Origin: Verrucomicrobiaceae bacterium E54
GTDB taxonomy: Bacteria > Verrucomicrobiota > Verrucomicrobiia > Verrucomicrobiales > Akkermansiaceae
Assembly: GCA_022548915.1 (NCBI GenBank)
Contig: JAKZES010000018.1
Location: 1 to 64,000, forward strand
Direction: 5' to 3'
Length of the DNA stretch: 64,000 bases
The notes beneath the pieces were generated by a model. It was not told the origin of the DNA, ran no database searches, and saw only the letters and a program-made list of their open reading frames with translations. A program made the translations under genes and the position numbers. How positions within the stretch are numbered: position 1 is the stretch's first letter; every line of letters begins with the position of its first letter. Positions 1 through 8,914 of the stretch are shown here, one piece after another.

Positions 1-171
1 GTGACCCGCCACTGGCTCCGGGTGATCCGACGCCGCAGCCAGAGAGGGAGGAGCCGCTGGACATGGGCGAGGATGCAGCGTCTCGGACGCAAGCACCTTC
101 CCCGGCCCCGCATCATCCATCCGTATCCTGAACAGAGATTCCGCGCCCGACTCAAGGCAGGAGCCGTATGA
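1..171 (+). CDS. Group II intron maturase, C-terminal fragment
   Basis: Frame 1 is open from the window edge to a TGA at 169-171. The 56 residues read like the end of a group II intron reverse transcriptase/maturase: an Arg-rich RRRSQRGRSRWTWARM stretch, then PRPRIIHPYPEQRFRARL, which matches the usual W..M..L...LP.PRI.HPYP..RF ending. Such proteins help the intron fold and copy it into new sites. The start and the reverse-transcriptase domain lie outside the window, so activity cannot be judged. The stop codon falls inside intron domain V, an arrangement seen in compact bacterial introns. The call rests on this C-terminal pattern together with the RNA structure immediately downstream. Confidence 0.8.
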   Translation: MTRHWLRVIRRRSQRGRSRWTWARMQRLGRKHLPRPRIIHPYPEQRFRARLKAGAV

Positions 172-233
172 GGTAGTTCCTCACGTACGGATCCGAGCGG
201 GGGGCCGCCGGCAACGGCGGTCCCTACCGCAAT
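161..233 (+). ncRNA. Group II intron domains V and VI (3' end)
   Basis: Domain V is at about 161-193: GAGCCGTA pairs with TACGGATC, the catalytic AGC triad is present, and TGAGG/CCTCA forms the distal stem. The distal loop reads TAGTT instead of the usual GAAA tetraloop that docks in tertiary contact. Domain VI at about 200-229 is a GC-rich stem with a GCAA loop and a TACC 3' strand carrying the expected branch-point A. The 3' splice site is probably near 230-233. The altered domain V loop may mean that this copy is impaired. Confidence 0.75.
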
Positions 234-600
234 CCCGTTTTTCAAGCACAAGCATTAAGCTCCGACGAAGGGTCTCGTCGCAAGAGGGTGCCTGAGCCAC
301 CAAGCCGGAAGTCTTTGGGGTCATGGGTTGCATTTTGACATTTCCTGCCTCCGGACCACCTCATCGTCAATCCTTCTCCCCCAAAGGCAGGCGCCCACCG
401 ACTTTGTCGGGGCCCGCGAGCCGGCAGGCATGCCACCGCCGCGCCGTCCCTGGCACCCCTCCGGGGTGCGGGTTGGCGGCGGGGGTGAACCGGGGGTGCT
501 CCCCGCTCTCGCGCAACTGTTCGACCCCCGGCTACTCTCCTGTGACGCCTCCGGCGTCGTTTGCCGGAGATGGCATCAGGCAGCTCCCGCTGCATAGGCA
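234..600. repeat. Hairpin-rich gene-free intergenic element
   Basis: No convincing gene is seen. The stretch holds short perfect palindromes: GCACCCC-TCC-GGGGTGC at 453-469, GACGCC-TCC-GGCGTC at 544-558, and CGACGA/TCGTCG near 265-282. Two of them share a TCC loop (GGA on the other strand). The stretch is open in several frames, but the translations are Arg/Pro-rich with no domain. It resembles a dispersed structured intergenic repeat; copy number cannot be judged from one window. Confidence 0.4.
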
Positions 601-635
601 GGCCCGCCCAGCCCGCAGGTTGGGCGGGTCCTTTT
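601..635 (+). terminator. Hairpin followed by a T tract
   Basis: Ten-base arms 601-610 and 621-630 pair with one G-U wobble around a 10-nt loop and are followed by CTTTT at 631-635. This fits a weak intrinsic terminator for rightward transcription leaving the intron. No gene immediately upstream needs it, so it could equally belong to the structured repeat beside it. Confidence 0.35.
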
Positions 636-859
636 CGCAGCCGTTTGGGAGGCTGCGGCAATGATGCCCCCGTGGTTGGATGACAGGTCCGGAGGTTCCG
701 CACCATGTTTTCGACACGCGGCACGACGCTTCCCCTTGGCCGTCGGACTCCTCCGCCGGGGGCCATCGATCACACTACCTCTCAGCGGTGTTCCTTGGTC
801 TTTCTCGAATGCGGGCCGGTTTCATCACCGGCGCTCCATTCCTGATCGCTCGGCCGGCC
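636..859. other. Gene-free stretch
   Basis: A second perfect hairpin (GCAGCC 637-642 with GGCTGC 651-656) is present. Nothing else is recognisable between it and the end of the leftward activase gene. Confidence 0.4.
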
Positions 860-2419
860 TTATGGCAGGCCGAGGTGGTCGATGTAGTGGTCTTCGAAGC
901 TGCTGCATTGATTCAGTTCGATGCACTCGCAATCGGCAAGGAGCGGGGCCAGGGGCCGGGAGCTGCCGTGCAGCAGCAGAAGCGATGCACCGCCCAGCGA
1001 GGTGTTGCCGAGGGTCTGCAGGCGGTCGGCCGGGACCGCGGGGATGAGGCCGGTGCTGGTGGCAGCCTCCTTGCCAAGGTGGAAGCCGAAGCCGCCGGCG
1101 ATGGTCAGGTGGTCGAGGGCGCCGGCGGTGATGCCGGCCCGCTCAAGCAGCGTCGCGACGCCGCCGGCAATGGCGGCCTTGGCCTGCAGCAACTCGGCGA
1201 TGTCCGCTTCGGTGACGAAGACTTCCGACCGGATCTCGACGACCCACTCCGGGGCGTCGTCGACAACCCGGGTGCTGGCCAGCGGATGGTCGCGTTGGAT
1301 TCGGCCGCTTTCGTTGAGCAGTCCGGCGTGGCGGGCGTGGTGGAGGAAGTCGATGTAGGCGGCACCGGCCAGGCCGACTGGTTCCGTGCGGGTTTTGTCG
1401 CAAAGCGTGATCCGCCACGTGTCGCCCTCCAGCGCCAGCGCCCCGATGACTCCCGGCCCGGCGGCGCGGCCGCAGTGGAGGCGTCCACCCTCGAAGGCGG
1501 GGCCGGCCGCAGTGGCGGTCCCGATGTAGCGGCCTGCGTGCTTGAGGAGGATTTCGCCATTGGTCCCGAAGTCGATCAGCAGCTCGCTGGTCTGGCGATC
1601 GAGCCAGCCGGCGGCCAGCGCCCCGACCGCGACGTCGGCGCCGACGAAGGCACCGAGTGAGGGCAGTAGAAGGGTGGGGAGGTCCTGGCCTTCCGGCAGC
1701 AGCGGGAGGGTGAGGTTCTGTTCCTCGAGAAACCCGGGCTCGAAGGGGTAGGCGGCAAAGCCTTCGAGGGAGACTCCGGCGAGCGTGTGCAGCATGACTG
1801 CGTTGCCGGCGGCGACCGCCTCCGTCACCGAGCCTGAATCCCTGCCGATGCTCTCCAACAAGTCACGGAGAAGTGGTCGGAGGCCGTCGTGGATCAGAGC
1901 CTGTTGGAGCCGGGTTGTCGCGTCGGGGGTGTCCACGGAGAACCCGACGCGGCTGGCGACGTTGTCGCCGAATCGGCGTTGCGGGTTGGCGCTGCTGCGA
2001 TGGGCGAGGCACTTTCCGGATTCGAGGTCCCAGATCGCCGCGCCGAGGGTGGTGGTGCCGATGTCGAGGGCGATGCCGAGACCGGGGCGGGGGCGATGGG
2101 CCGGAGGGGTGCCGAGGATCTCGAAGGCGGAGACACCGCTGAGGCTGTGGTCGCGCCAGGAACGCGCCGGAATCGTGAAGCGGGGGGCGATGGCGGCGGC
2201 TTCACCGACGGTGGATTGGCAGGCGCGGAAAGTTTGGGCCTTTCCGGAGTCGGACGGCGCTTCGAGCTGGCAACCACGGCAGCGTCCGGTGCTGCCGCAG
2301 CGGGTGTTGAGCGGGCAGAGATGGTCTTCGAGGAAGTCCGAGAGGCGACGCCCGAGATCGGCGGCGGTCACCTCGATCGTCCGTTCCGAACCATCGGGAA
2401 TCTGGAGGGTCAGCTGCAT
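860..2419 (-). CDS. Corrinoid-protein reductive activase (RACo-like, DUF4445)
   Basis: The product is about 519 residues. The N-terminus is a plant-type [2Fe-2S] ferredoxin domain with cysteines at 41, 47, 50 and 67. It is followed by an ASKHA-type nucleotide-binding fold beginning GIALDIGTTTLGAAI near residue 105, with later glycine-rich motifs such as IDFGTNGE and TIAGGFG. In known systems such proteins use ATP to return inactive Co(II) corrinoid proteins to Co(I). The ATG at 2419 was chosen because it overlaps the upstream stop (TGATG) and starts right before the ferredoxin domain; the open frame extending further upstream only shadows the neighbouring gene. It is the last gene of a three-gene leftward operon with two URO-D-fold proteins. 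The likely client is the corrinoid protein at 10629-11261. Confidence 0.88.
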   Translation of the reverse strand: MQLTLQIPDGSERTIEVTAADLGRRLSDFLEDHLCPLNTRCGSTGRCRGCQLEAPSDSGKAQTFRACQSTVGEAAAIAPRFTIPARSWRDHSLSGVSAFEILGTPPAHRPRPGLGIALDIGTTTLGAAIWDLESGKCLAHRSSANPQRRFGDNVASRVGFSVDTPDATTRLQQALIHDGLRPLLRDLLESIGRDSGSVTEAVAAGNAVMLHTLAGVSLEGFAAYPFEPGFLEEQNLTLPLLPEGQDLPTLLLPSLGAFVGADVAVGALAAGWLDRQTSELLIDFGTNGEILLKHAGRYIGTATAAGPAFEGGRLHCGRAAGPGVIGALALEGDTWRITLCDKTRTEPVGLAGAAYIDFLHHARHAGLLNESGRIQRDHPLASTRVVDDAPEWVVEIRSEVFVTEADIAELLQAKAAIAGGVATLLERAGITAGALDHLTIAGGFGFHLGKEAATSTGLIPAVPADRLQTLGNTSLGGASLLLLHGSSRPLAPLLADCECIELNQCSSFEDHYIDHLGLP

Positions 2420-3417
2420 CAGCCGCAGGGGAGCGGTTCGCAGAGAGCCTTGAGATTCGCGGGCGGGGTGCCGGAGGGAATCTCGCAGCCGGCGTTGACC
2501 ATGAAGCGTGCTCCGGCGGCTTGCCGGCACTGGAGCGTGAGGGTGCGGATGGATTCCGGGGTGCCGTGGAGGACGTCGGCCACCGGGTCGTGGTTGCCGG
2601 CCAGGATGACGTCGGGGAAGGCCTCGCGGGCGGCGGGCATGTCGATCATGTGATCGCAGTCGAGGATGTCGATGGGCAGCTGCGAAAGGCCGGGCCACAG
2701 GTGCTTGGTCTGACCGCAGATGTGCATCCGCACGGCGGCACCGGCGTTGTGGATCGCCTCGATCAGGCGCTTCTGGCGCGGCCAGATCAGGTCCTGATAG
2801 GTTTCACCCGACATCTGGCTGCAGATGGCGTCGCCGATGCCGATGGTGTCGGCGCCGGCTTCGATCTGGGCGAGGGCGAAGCGGATCGAGGTTTCGGTGC
2901 AAAGGTCGAGCAGCACCTCGCTGGCGTCCGGTTCCTCGATCAGGTCCATGAGGAAGTCCATGAGCCCGTGAACGTCGCCGGCGAGCGCGGCGGGTCCCTC
3001 GACCCAGCCGAGGATGCTGAAATGGTCGACCGACTGACGGCGGTAGAGCCGGATGGCATCCAGCCGGTCGCGCATCCGTGGTGACGAATCGGGATCGGGG
3101 ATCTCGACCTCTCCGACCTTCTCCAGGTCCGGCAGGGGTGGGGCGACGCATTCCGGCGTGGCGTTTTCGCGGAACCGGACATCGCCGCCGAGTCCGGCCG
3201 TTTCCCGGTAGGGATCGGAGATGCAGCTCACCTGGTCGAATCCGAAATCCTCGGCGCAGCGCAGGTTCGCCTCGACCAGCACGCGGTGGTCGCGTGCAAA
3301 GGCGCCGTAGTTGCTGCCGATGTACTCGGCGGCGAACTGCATGAGGATGGGGATGCGTGGAACGAAGTCGGGCGTCTCTCCGCTGAGCAGGGCCAGGTAG
3401 CGTTCTTTCGGAGTCAT
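2419..3417 (-). CDS. URO-D-fold methyltransferase (MtaA/CmuA-like)
   Basis: This is a 332-residue member of the uroporphyrinogen decarboxylase superfamily. It lacks the RQAGRY substrate-binding motif of true HemE. Instead it keeps MHICGQ and a later NAGCEIP, giving the His-x-Cys...Cys zinc set of MtaA/MtbA/CmuA-type corrinoid methyltransferases. It probably moves a methyl group between a corrinoid protein and a small acceptor or donor; the substrate cannot be read from the sequence. The ATG at 3417 overlaps the upstream stop by four bases (ATGA), and its own stop overlaps the activase start, so the three genes are translationally coupled. The start fits the family opening MTPKERYLALL. Confidence 0.82.
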   Translation of the reverse strand: MTPKERYLALLSGETPDFVPRIPILMQFAAEYIGSNYGAFARDHRVLVEANLRCAEDFGFDQVSCISDPYRETAGLGGDVRFRENATPECVAPPLPDLEKVGEVEIPDPDSSPRMRDRLDAIRLYRRQSVDHFSILGWVEGPAALAGDVHGLMDFLMDLIEEPDASEVLLDLCTETSIRFALAQIEAGADTIGIGDAICSQMSGETYQDLIWPRQKRLIEAIHNAGAAVRMHICGQTKHLWPGLSQLPIDILDCDHMIDMPAAREAFPDVILAGNHDPVADVLHGTPESIRTLTLQCRQAAGARFMVNAGCEIPSGTPPANLKALCEPLPCG

Positions 3418-4481
3418 GGCGACGGTGGAGTGGCTTCGATCGCAACGAGGGCTTCCACCTTCTTCAGGATCGTGTGCTCGCAGCCCGGCACGCAGAGCAC
3501 GTCGCACTCGGTGCCGAGGATGAAGGGATGACCGGTGGCCTCCATTTCACGCAGCAGCGCGCCGCCGGATTCGGTGATCTGGTCCACGGTGATCTCGGTG
3601 TCGGAATAAAACTTCTTCGACGGCAGATTACCCATGATGACGGTCCGTTGCGAGATCCATGGGGCGACCTCGGGCAGGTGACAGGGGCTGCCGAGGCTGA
3701 GGATGGCGGGGTCAAGGGTGTCGATGCCCCGCAGGATGGGCTCGTTCAGCTCGCCACAGTCGTGGAAGATCAGGTCGACATCGTTCTCGTCCATCAGTGC
3801 TTTCAGCCGGCGGTTGAAGTCGAGCACCAGGGTGTCGAGCAGCTCCGGTTGCTGTTCGAGCTGGCGGGGGGAAAGGTAGACGACGTTGCAGGCTGGCTCG
3901 CACAGGCAGATGGCGCGGGCCCCGGCGTCGATCTGGAGTTCGATCCAGCGGTGGATCGCGCGGGTGCCGATTTCGAGGACGTGCATGACCTGCTCGGCGT
4001 CCTCGTCTTCGGGGTCCAGTCCCACCTGATAGGCGGCGGTGATCGGGTCGTTGACGAGCTTGGTCATCAGGGAGAATGGACCGATGGCCATCCCGACCGG
4101 TACCGCCTCGGAGTGATCGCGGACGTGGCGCAGGGCTCCCAGCGAGGCCTCCATGCGCGCGGTCGGTTCGGCCTCGGAGATGGCCTCCAGCCGGGTGGTG
4201 TCCCCGGCCTTGATCTCGTCGGGAAAGTGGAAGGCATCGATGTCATCGGGGGCCACCCCGATCCGGGTCAGCAGCCATTCCTTTTCGGTGCGCAGGTCCA
4301 TCAGGGGAAATGCGAGGGGCATGCGGAAGCGTTCGGCGGTCTCAACGATCACCTTGCCCAGACATTCGCCCGAGAAGCGACAGGCCTGCGGATCCTCCTT
4401 TTCGTGCAGGAGCAGGTCGGCGGTGATCGGCAGGCGCACGTCGGACCGCCGGGCGAGATCGAGGTAGAAGGATCGGTCCAT
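3414..4481 (-). CDS. URO-D-fold protein, putative corrinoid methyltransferase
   Basis: The product has 355 residues and is another uroporphyrinogen-decarboxylase-fold protein. FHDCGE and the later GTECDVLC provide a His-x-Cys...Cys set like that of zinc-dependent methyltransferases. The usual HemE arginine motif is absent. It is the first gene of the leftward operon leading to a second URO-D protein and the corrinoid activase, overlapping the next gene by ATGA. Its N-terminus (MDRSFYLDLARRSDVRLPI) differs from the MTSRER-type opening of its neighbours, so it belongs to a different subfamily. Whether it is the substrate-side or acceptor-side methyltransferase is unknown. Confidence 0.8.
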   Translation of the reverse strand: MDRSFYLDLARRSDVRLPITADLLLHEKEDPQACRFSGECLGKVIVETAERFRMPLAFPLMDLRTEKEWLLTRIGVAPDDIDAFHFPDEIKAGDTTRLEAISEAEPTARMEASLGALRHVRDHSEAVPVGMAIGPFSLMTKLVNDPITAAYQVGLDPEDEDAEQVMHVLEIGTRAIHRWIELQIDAGARAICLCEPACNVVYLSPRQLEQQPELLDTLVLDFNRRLKALMDENDVDLIFHDCGELNEPILRGIDTLDPAILSLGSPCHLPEVAPWISQRTVIMGNLPSKKFYSDTEITVDQITESGGALLREMEATGHPFILGTECDVLCVPGCEHTILKKVEALVAIEATPPSP

Positions 4482-4705
4482 GAAATGAGCGGGTCCGGGA
4501 GGAGCCAGTTCAATCGACGGGGCGGTCGGGCGCCACCCCGTCCGTGGGATTTCCTCGGAGTATCTTGATCCCGGTCCGCGATCGGGAAGCCGGGTTCCGG
4601 GGCCTGCGCCAGCCGATTGAGCTCAGGCCCGTGCGAGATTGTCGCTCCGGGAAAAGTATGGGTTATCAGGGCCATTTCCCGCACCGAACTCCGTCCACCC
4701 GTCCC

Positions 4706-5956
4706 ATGACCTCGCGCGAACGCATTCTCGCCGCCATCGCCCACCGCGAACCCGACCGCGTGCCGGTGGATCTCGGCGCGACGCCTTCCTCCGGAATCTC
4801 CGCGATCGCCTATGGCCGGCTCAAGCAGCACCTCGGGATGAGTGGCGGCGGCACGCGGGTTTACGATGTGGTCCAGCAGCTGGCCCAGCCGGAGGAGGAC
4901 ATCCTCGACCGCTTCGGCATCGACGCGGTTGACCTCGGGCGGACCTTCAACACGCGTGACGAGGATTGGCATGAAGTGACCCTGTCCGACGGCAGCCCCG
5001 GTTTTTATCCAGCGTGGTTCCGTCCCGACCGCGGCACCGACGGCTCGTGGCGGGCGCATGCCGCAGATGGCACCGAGATCGCCGTTCAGCTCAAGGGAAT
5101 GGACTTCTTCGACCAGAGTTGCTTCCCGTGGCTCGACGACTACCCGGCGGACTTCTCCGGACTGCCGGAGGCGATGGGCAAGGTGCTGTGGGCGGCGCTG
5201 GTTCACAGCCCATGGGATCACGCCGGGGATCCGGAGTTCTGGGAAAGACTGCGGGAAAACACCCTGAAGCTGAGGCAGGAGACCGACCGCGCGATCATGG
5301 TGGTGGTCGGCTGCAACCTCTTCGAGTGGGGAACCTTCCTGCGGCGGATCGACAATTTCCTGATGGATCTCATCGCCGAGCCCGGAGAAGTCGAGCGACT
5401 CCTCGAGGCCCTCATGGAGATCCATCTGGCAACGCTTGAGAAGGTGTGTGCCGCGGTCGGCGATATCGCCGACCTGTGCCGCTTCGGTGACGACCTCGGG
5501 ATGGACACCGGCCCGTTCATGGCGCCGGACACCTACCGCAAGCTGTTCAAACCGCACCACACCCGGTTGTGCGCCTACGTACACCGTCATTCGTCGATGC
5601 ACACCTTCCTTCACTCGTGCGGATCGATCCACGCGCTGCTGCCGGATTTGATCGAGGCGGGCTTCGAAGTCATCAACCCGGTCCAGACCGCCTGCCTCGA
5701 CATGGAGCCGGATCGCCTGAAGCGGGAGTTCGGCCGTGACGTCACCTTCTGGGGGGGCGGGGTGGATACCCGCAAGGTGCTCAATCACGGCACCCCCGCC
5801 GAGGTGCGCGACGACGTCCTGAACCGCCTCAAGATCTTCACGCCCGGTGGCGGCTTTGTCTTCAACACCGTCCACAACATCCTGCCCGACGTGCCGCCGC
5901 AGAACATCGTCGCGATGTATGATGCGATCGATGAGTTCCACCGCGCCGGTGGCTGA
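4706..5956 (+). CDS. URO-D-fold protein
   Basis: The 416-residue product opens MTSRERILAAIAHREPDRVPVD, typical of the environmental URO-D family, and this fixes the ATG at 4706. The HSCGS motif is kept, but the second cysteine of the MtaA set is missing; the equivalent C-terminal region reads GGGFVFNTVHNI, so a histidine may replace it as ligand. It lacks the HemE arginine signature. It runs rightward, divergent from the activase operon across a 224-bp gap that shows no riboswitch-like fold to the eye. Methyltransferase or decarboxylase activity on an unidentified small molecule is possible. Confidence 0.78.
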   Translation: MTSRERILAAIAHREPDRVPVDLGATPSSGISAIAYGRLKQHLGMSGGGTRVYDVVQQLAQPEEDILDRFGIDAVDLGRTFNTRDEDWHEVTLSDGSPGFYPAWFRPDRGTDGSWRAHAADGTEIAVQLKGMDFFDQSCFPWLDDYPADFSGLPEAMGKVLWAALVHSPWDHAGDPEFWERLRENTLKLRQETDRAIMVVVGCNLFEWGTFLRRIDNFLMDLIAEPGEVERLLEALMEIHLATLEKVCAAVGDIADLCRFGDDLGMDTGPFMAPDTYRKLFKPHHTRLCAYVHRHSSMHTFLHSCGSIHALLPDLIEAGFEVINPVQTACLDMEPDRLKREFGRDVTFWGGGVDTRKVLNHGTPAEVRDDVLNRLKIFTPGGGFVFNTVHNILPDVPPQNIVAMYDAIDEFHRAGG

Positions 5957-5959
5957 CCC

Positions 5960-7081
5960 TCAGTAGACACACTCGCGGGCGGCTGCGACGTAGGCCTCGA
6001 GCTTCTCCACCGGGGTCTCGAAGAAGTGGTCGGAGAGCGAACAGACATAGCCGCCCTTCGAGCCCACCTTCTCGAACACCTCCCGAACCTTGATGCGGAT
6101 GAATTCGTCGTCCACCCCCTCGGCCACCGTGTTGTACTGGTCGATGCCGCCGATCAGCGCGAGACGACCGTCGATCTTCGCGGCAAACTCCCACGGCTCC
6201 TGGTTGCCGCCGATGCTCACCGGGGCCAGCGTCTCGGAAATGTCGCAGCCGTTGGCGACGATGTGCTCCTCGATGCCGACGGTGCCGCCGCAGGTGTGGT
6301 AGCTGACGAGGAAACCGTGCTCATGGAGCGCGTCGTGGATCTGCCGGTCGTAGGGGGTGCAGAACTCTTCGTGCAGGTCCGGCGAGATCACGGTCGACGA
6401 TGCCGCGCCTCCCCCGGTTTCGATCACGTCGAACTTCGCACCCTTCATCCCCTCGACGAAGCGGAGCTTCTTCTCAAGCAGAGCTTGAAGCAATGAGTGC
6501 ACCCACTCCGGCCGGTCGATGGCGGCGAAGATCAACTCGGTGATGTCCATCAGGCAGGCGGCATGCTGCCAGCACCCGGCCTGATCGCCCCACACGAAGC
6601 CGCGCATGATTCCACTGTCACCGAGCTCGTCGTAGAGTACCGAGAGCGGCCCGTGGTCGAGGGTGGGCACCGGCATGTACTTGCGGATCAACTCGACGTC
6701 CTCGTCGTGCTTGATGAGGTATTCGGTGATCCAGGTCGTCTTGCGGTCGCCCTCCGTCTTGTAGGTCAGTGTGCCCTCGGGCGTGTGGATGGTGTGATGG
6801 TTCACCCGGTGGTCGGGCTCCTTGCTGACCTCGGTCACCTCGTCGCGCCACTCCGAGGTCGAGGTCTTCGAATAGTCGGCATCCACCAGCCAGAACTGAC
6901 CCATGTCCGGGAAATACTGGACCTGCGCGTCCATGCCGAGTTTCCGGAAGGCCTCGAGGTCCGAAATGCCATTCAGATACTTGTCGAGATGGTATCCCTG
7001 CCACTGGTGGGCGGTCACCGGCAACCGGTCCGGGGTGCCCTTGTGCAGGGCGGTGAGGATGCGCTCCTTGCTCGTCATCAT
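5960..7081 (-). CDS. URO-D-fold protein
   Basis: The 373-residue URO-D superfamily member opens MMTSKERILTALHKGTPDRLPV; the second Met (7078) is an equally good start. YHTCGGT supplies the His-x-Cys motif, and a later YVCSLSDHFF offers Cys or His as an additional ligand. The HemE arginine motif is absent. It converges on the preceding rightward URO-D gene with a 3-bp gap and is divergent from the symporter at 7269. A 9-bp inverted repeat lies just upstream (7109-7150). Its substrate is unknown; the context is corrinoid methyl transfer. Confidence 0.78.
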   Translation of the reverse strand: MMTSKERILTALHKGTPDRLPVTAHQWQGYHLDKYLNGISDLEAFRKLGMDAQVQYFPDMGQFWLVDADYSKTSTSEWRDEVTEVSKEPDHRVNHHTIHTPEGTLTYKTEGDRKTTWITEYLIKHDEDVELIRKYMPVPTLDHGPLSVLYDELGDSGIMRGFVWGDQAGCWQHAACLMDITELIFAAIDRPEWVHSLLQALLEKKLRFVEGMKGAKFDVIETGGGAASSTVISPDLHEEFCTPYDRQIHDALHEHGFLVSYHTCGGTVGIEEHIVANGCDISETLAPVSIGGNQEPWEFAAKIDGRLALIGGIDQYNTVAEGVDDEFIRIKVREVFEKVGSKGGYVCSLSDHFFETPVEKLEAYVAAARECVY

Positions 7082-7108
7082 GATGGGTGGGCCGATCAAC
7101 CCGGTGAA

Positions 7109-7150
7109 CCGTCTTGCAAGGTACATGACCGGCCGAAAGGAGCAAGACGG
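7109..7150. promoter_or_regulatory. Inverted repeat between divergent genes
   Basis: CCGTCTTGC at 7109-7117 is perfectly repeated in inverse at 7142-7150, separated by 24 nt. It lies between a leftward URO-D gene and a rightward symporter. It may be a two-half-site operator or an RNA hairpin; the function is not known. Confidence 0.35.
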
Positions 7151-7268
7151 CAAGGTCGCATGATGACACAGAAGGGCCACCGGATCGCAACTCCCCTCTG
7201 GCTTCGGATTCACCGGCAGGGCATGATCCACGGCTGAGGATCGGTCCCGGATGGTGATCGACCGGAGC

Positions 7269-8894
7269 ATGAACAACGCGATCGATCTCGTCATCATCGC
7301 CACCTACCTCGCCCTCATCGTTTCGCTCGGTGTGTGGGTGGGCGTCCGGGGGCGTCGTGGCAGCCACGACTCGGCCAGGAACTACTTCCTCGCCAGCGGC
7401 AAGCTCCGCTGGCCGGTGATCGGTCTCGCGCTCTTCTCCACCAACATCTCGACCATCCACCTCGTGGCCTTCGCCCAGGAGGGATTTGTCAACGGCCTCG
7501 CCTACGGCAACTTCGAGTGGATGGCGGCCTTCACGCTGATCATCCTGTCTCTGTTCTTCGTCCCCTTCTACATCCGGGCGAAGGTCACCACGCTGCCGGA
7601 CTTCCTGGAGAAACGCTACAACGGGACGTGCCGCGACATGCTGGCCGTCATCTCGGTGTTCTCGGCCGTGTTCATCCACATCGGCTTCTCGCTCTACACC
7701 GGCGGCATCGTGTTGAACGGCATGTTCGGCATCCCGCTGCCGATCAGCATCATCGCGATCTGCGGGCTGGTCGGCCTCTACACCGTGCTGGGCGGGCTCT
7801 CGTCGGTGGTCATCACCGAGGCGATCGAAACCGTGGTCCTGCTGGTCGGCGCGGTGATCATCACGGTGATCTGCTTCGTCAAGCTCGGCGGCTGGCAGGA
7901 GCTCGTCGACCACGTCGAGCCGGTCAAGCTGACCATCATCCGTCCGCACGGCGACAGCTCGGGACTGCCTTGGTACGCCGTGCTCCTCGGCTATCCGGTG
8001 ATCGGGATCTGGTACTGGTGCGCGGACCAGACGATCGTCCAGCGGGTGCTCGGAGCGAAGGATGAGAACCACGCGCGGATCGGCCCGCTCTTCGCCGGCT
8101 TTGTGAAAATCCTGCCGGTCCTGCTCTTCGTGCTGCCGGGGCTGATGTGCTACGCGCTGGTCCAGAACGGGACACTCGACATCGCCGGCATGGCGGTCGG
8201 TGACGACGGGAAACCGGATACCCAGGACACCTACGCCTTCATGATCCGCGAGCTCCTGCCGACGGGCGTGAAGGGCGTGATCACCGCCGCCCTGCTGGCC
8301 GCGCTGATGGGCACCGTGGCCGGCGCCCTCAATTCGGTCTCCACTCTCGTCAGCTACGACCTGGTGAAGCGCTGGCGCCCGGCCACCGACGAACGCACCC
8401 TGGTCAGGGTGGGGCGCATGACCGCGCTCTTCACCGTGGTTCTCGCCGTCGTCTGGTCGCTGCAACTCGGACGCTACGAGAGCATCTTCCAGGGAGTGTC
8501 CGCATTGATCTGTTACGTCGCCCCGCCGATCACCGCGGTGTTTCTGTGGGGCGTGTTCTGGAAGCGAGCTTCGGGCACCGCGGCGGCCGTCACCCTCTCT
8601 CTCGGTTCGGCACTCGGCTTCACCGTCTTCCTGCTCGACTGGTTCAAGGAGTCCACCGGCTGGAACGTTCCCTTCCTGATGGCCGCCTTCTACCTGTTCG
8701 TGATCTGCTCGGTGATCCTGGCCGTCGTCTCACTGATCGTGCCGCACCGACACACTCAGGAGAGCGCGAAGCTGGTCTGGGCGAATCCGCTCGAAGCGGT
8801 CAGCACCCCGGGTTGGCCGGGCCTTGCCGACTACCGGGTGATCGCCGCCCTCCTGTTCGTCACCATGCTCGCGCTCTACTGGTTCTTCCGCTGA
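7269..8894 (+). CDS. Sodium/solute symporter (SSS family)
   Basis: The 541-residue polytopic membrane protein has about 13-14 hydrophobic segments. It carries SSS/SGLT hallmarks: an N-terminal YFLASGKLRWPVIGLALFST region, an early GNFEW segment, and internal GLYTVLGGLSSVVITEAIE. The family brings sugars, amino acids or vitamins in with sodium. The ATG at 7269 (MNNAIDLV) starts right before the first helix; an in-frame ATG at 7251 is the alternative. A mutarotase-like lipoprotein gene follows after 20 bp, suggesting a sugar-like substrate, while the surrounding URO-D genes suggest a methylated compound. Confidence 0.88.
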   Translation: MNNAIDLVIIATYLALIVSLGVWVGVRGRRGSHDSARNYFLASGKLRWPVIGLALFSTNISTIHLVAFAQEGFVNGLAYGNFEWMAAFTLIILSLFFVPFYIRAKVTTLPDFLEKRYNGTCRDMLAVISVFSAVFIHIGFSLYTGGIVLNGMFGIPLPISIIAICGLVGLYTVLGGLSSVVITEAIETVVLLVGAVIITVICFVKLGGWQELVDHVEPVKLTIIRPHGDSSGLPWYAVLLGYPVIGIWYWCADQTIVQRVLGAKDENHARIGPLFAGFVKILPVLLFVLPGLMCYALVQNGTLDIAGMAVGDDGKPDTQDTYAFMIRELLPTGVKGVITAALLAALMGTVAGALNSVSTLVSYDLVKRWRPATDERTLVRVGRMTALFTVVLAVVWSLQLGRYESIFQGVSALICYVAPPITAVFLWGVFWKRASGTAAAVTLSLGSALGFTVFLLDWFKESTGWNVPFLMAAFYLFVICSVILAVVSLIVPHRHTQESAKLVWANPLEAVSTPGWPGLADYRVIAALLFVTMLALYWFFR

Positions 8895-8914
8895 AACCAT
8901 CCCCTGTTGATCCC

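Noticed and set aside
242-766. Open frame downstream of the intron
   Set aside because: Arg/Pro-rich, overlaps hairpins and has no domain; treated as non-coding structured DNA.
4482-4705. Cobalamin riboswitch upstream of the URO-D genes
   Set aside because: No B12-box-like consensus or the expected conserved stems could be found by eye in the divergent gap.
4349-5941. Long antisense frame opposite the URO-D gene
   Set aside because: Codon use is a shadow of the sense gene; no domain, no signal and poor residue composition.
2419-7081. Genuine uroporphyrinogen decarboxylase (HemE) for haem synthesis
   Set aside because: The RQAGRY arginine motif needed to bind the tetrapyrrole is missing in all five paralogues.
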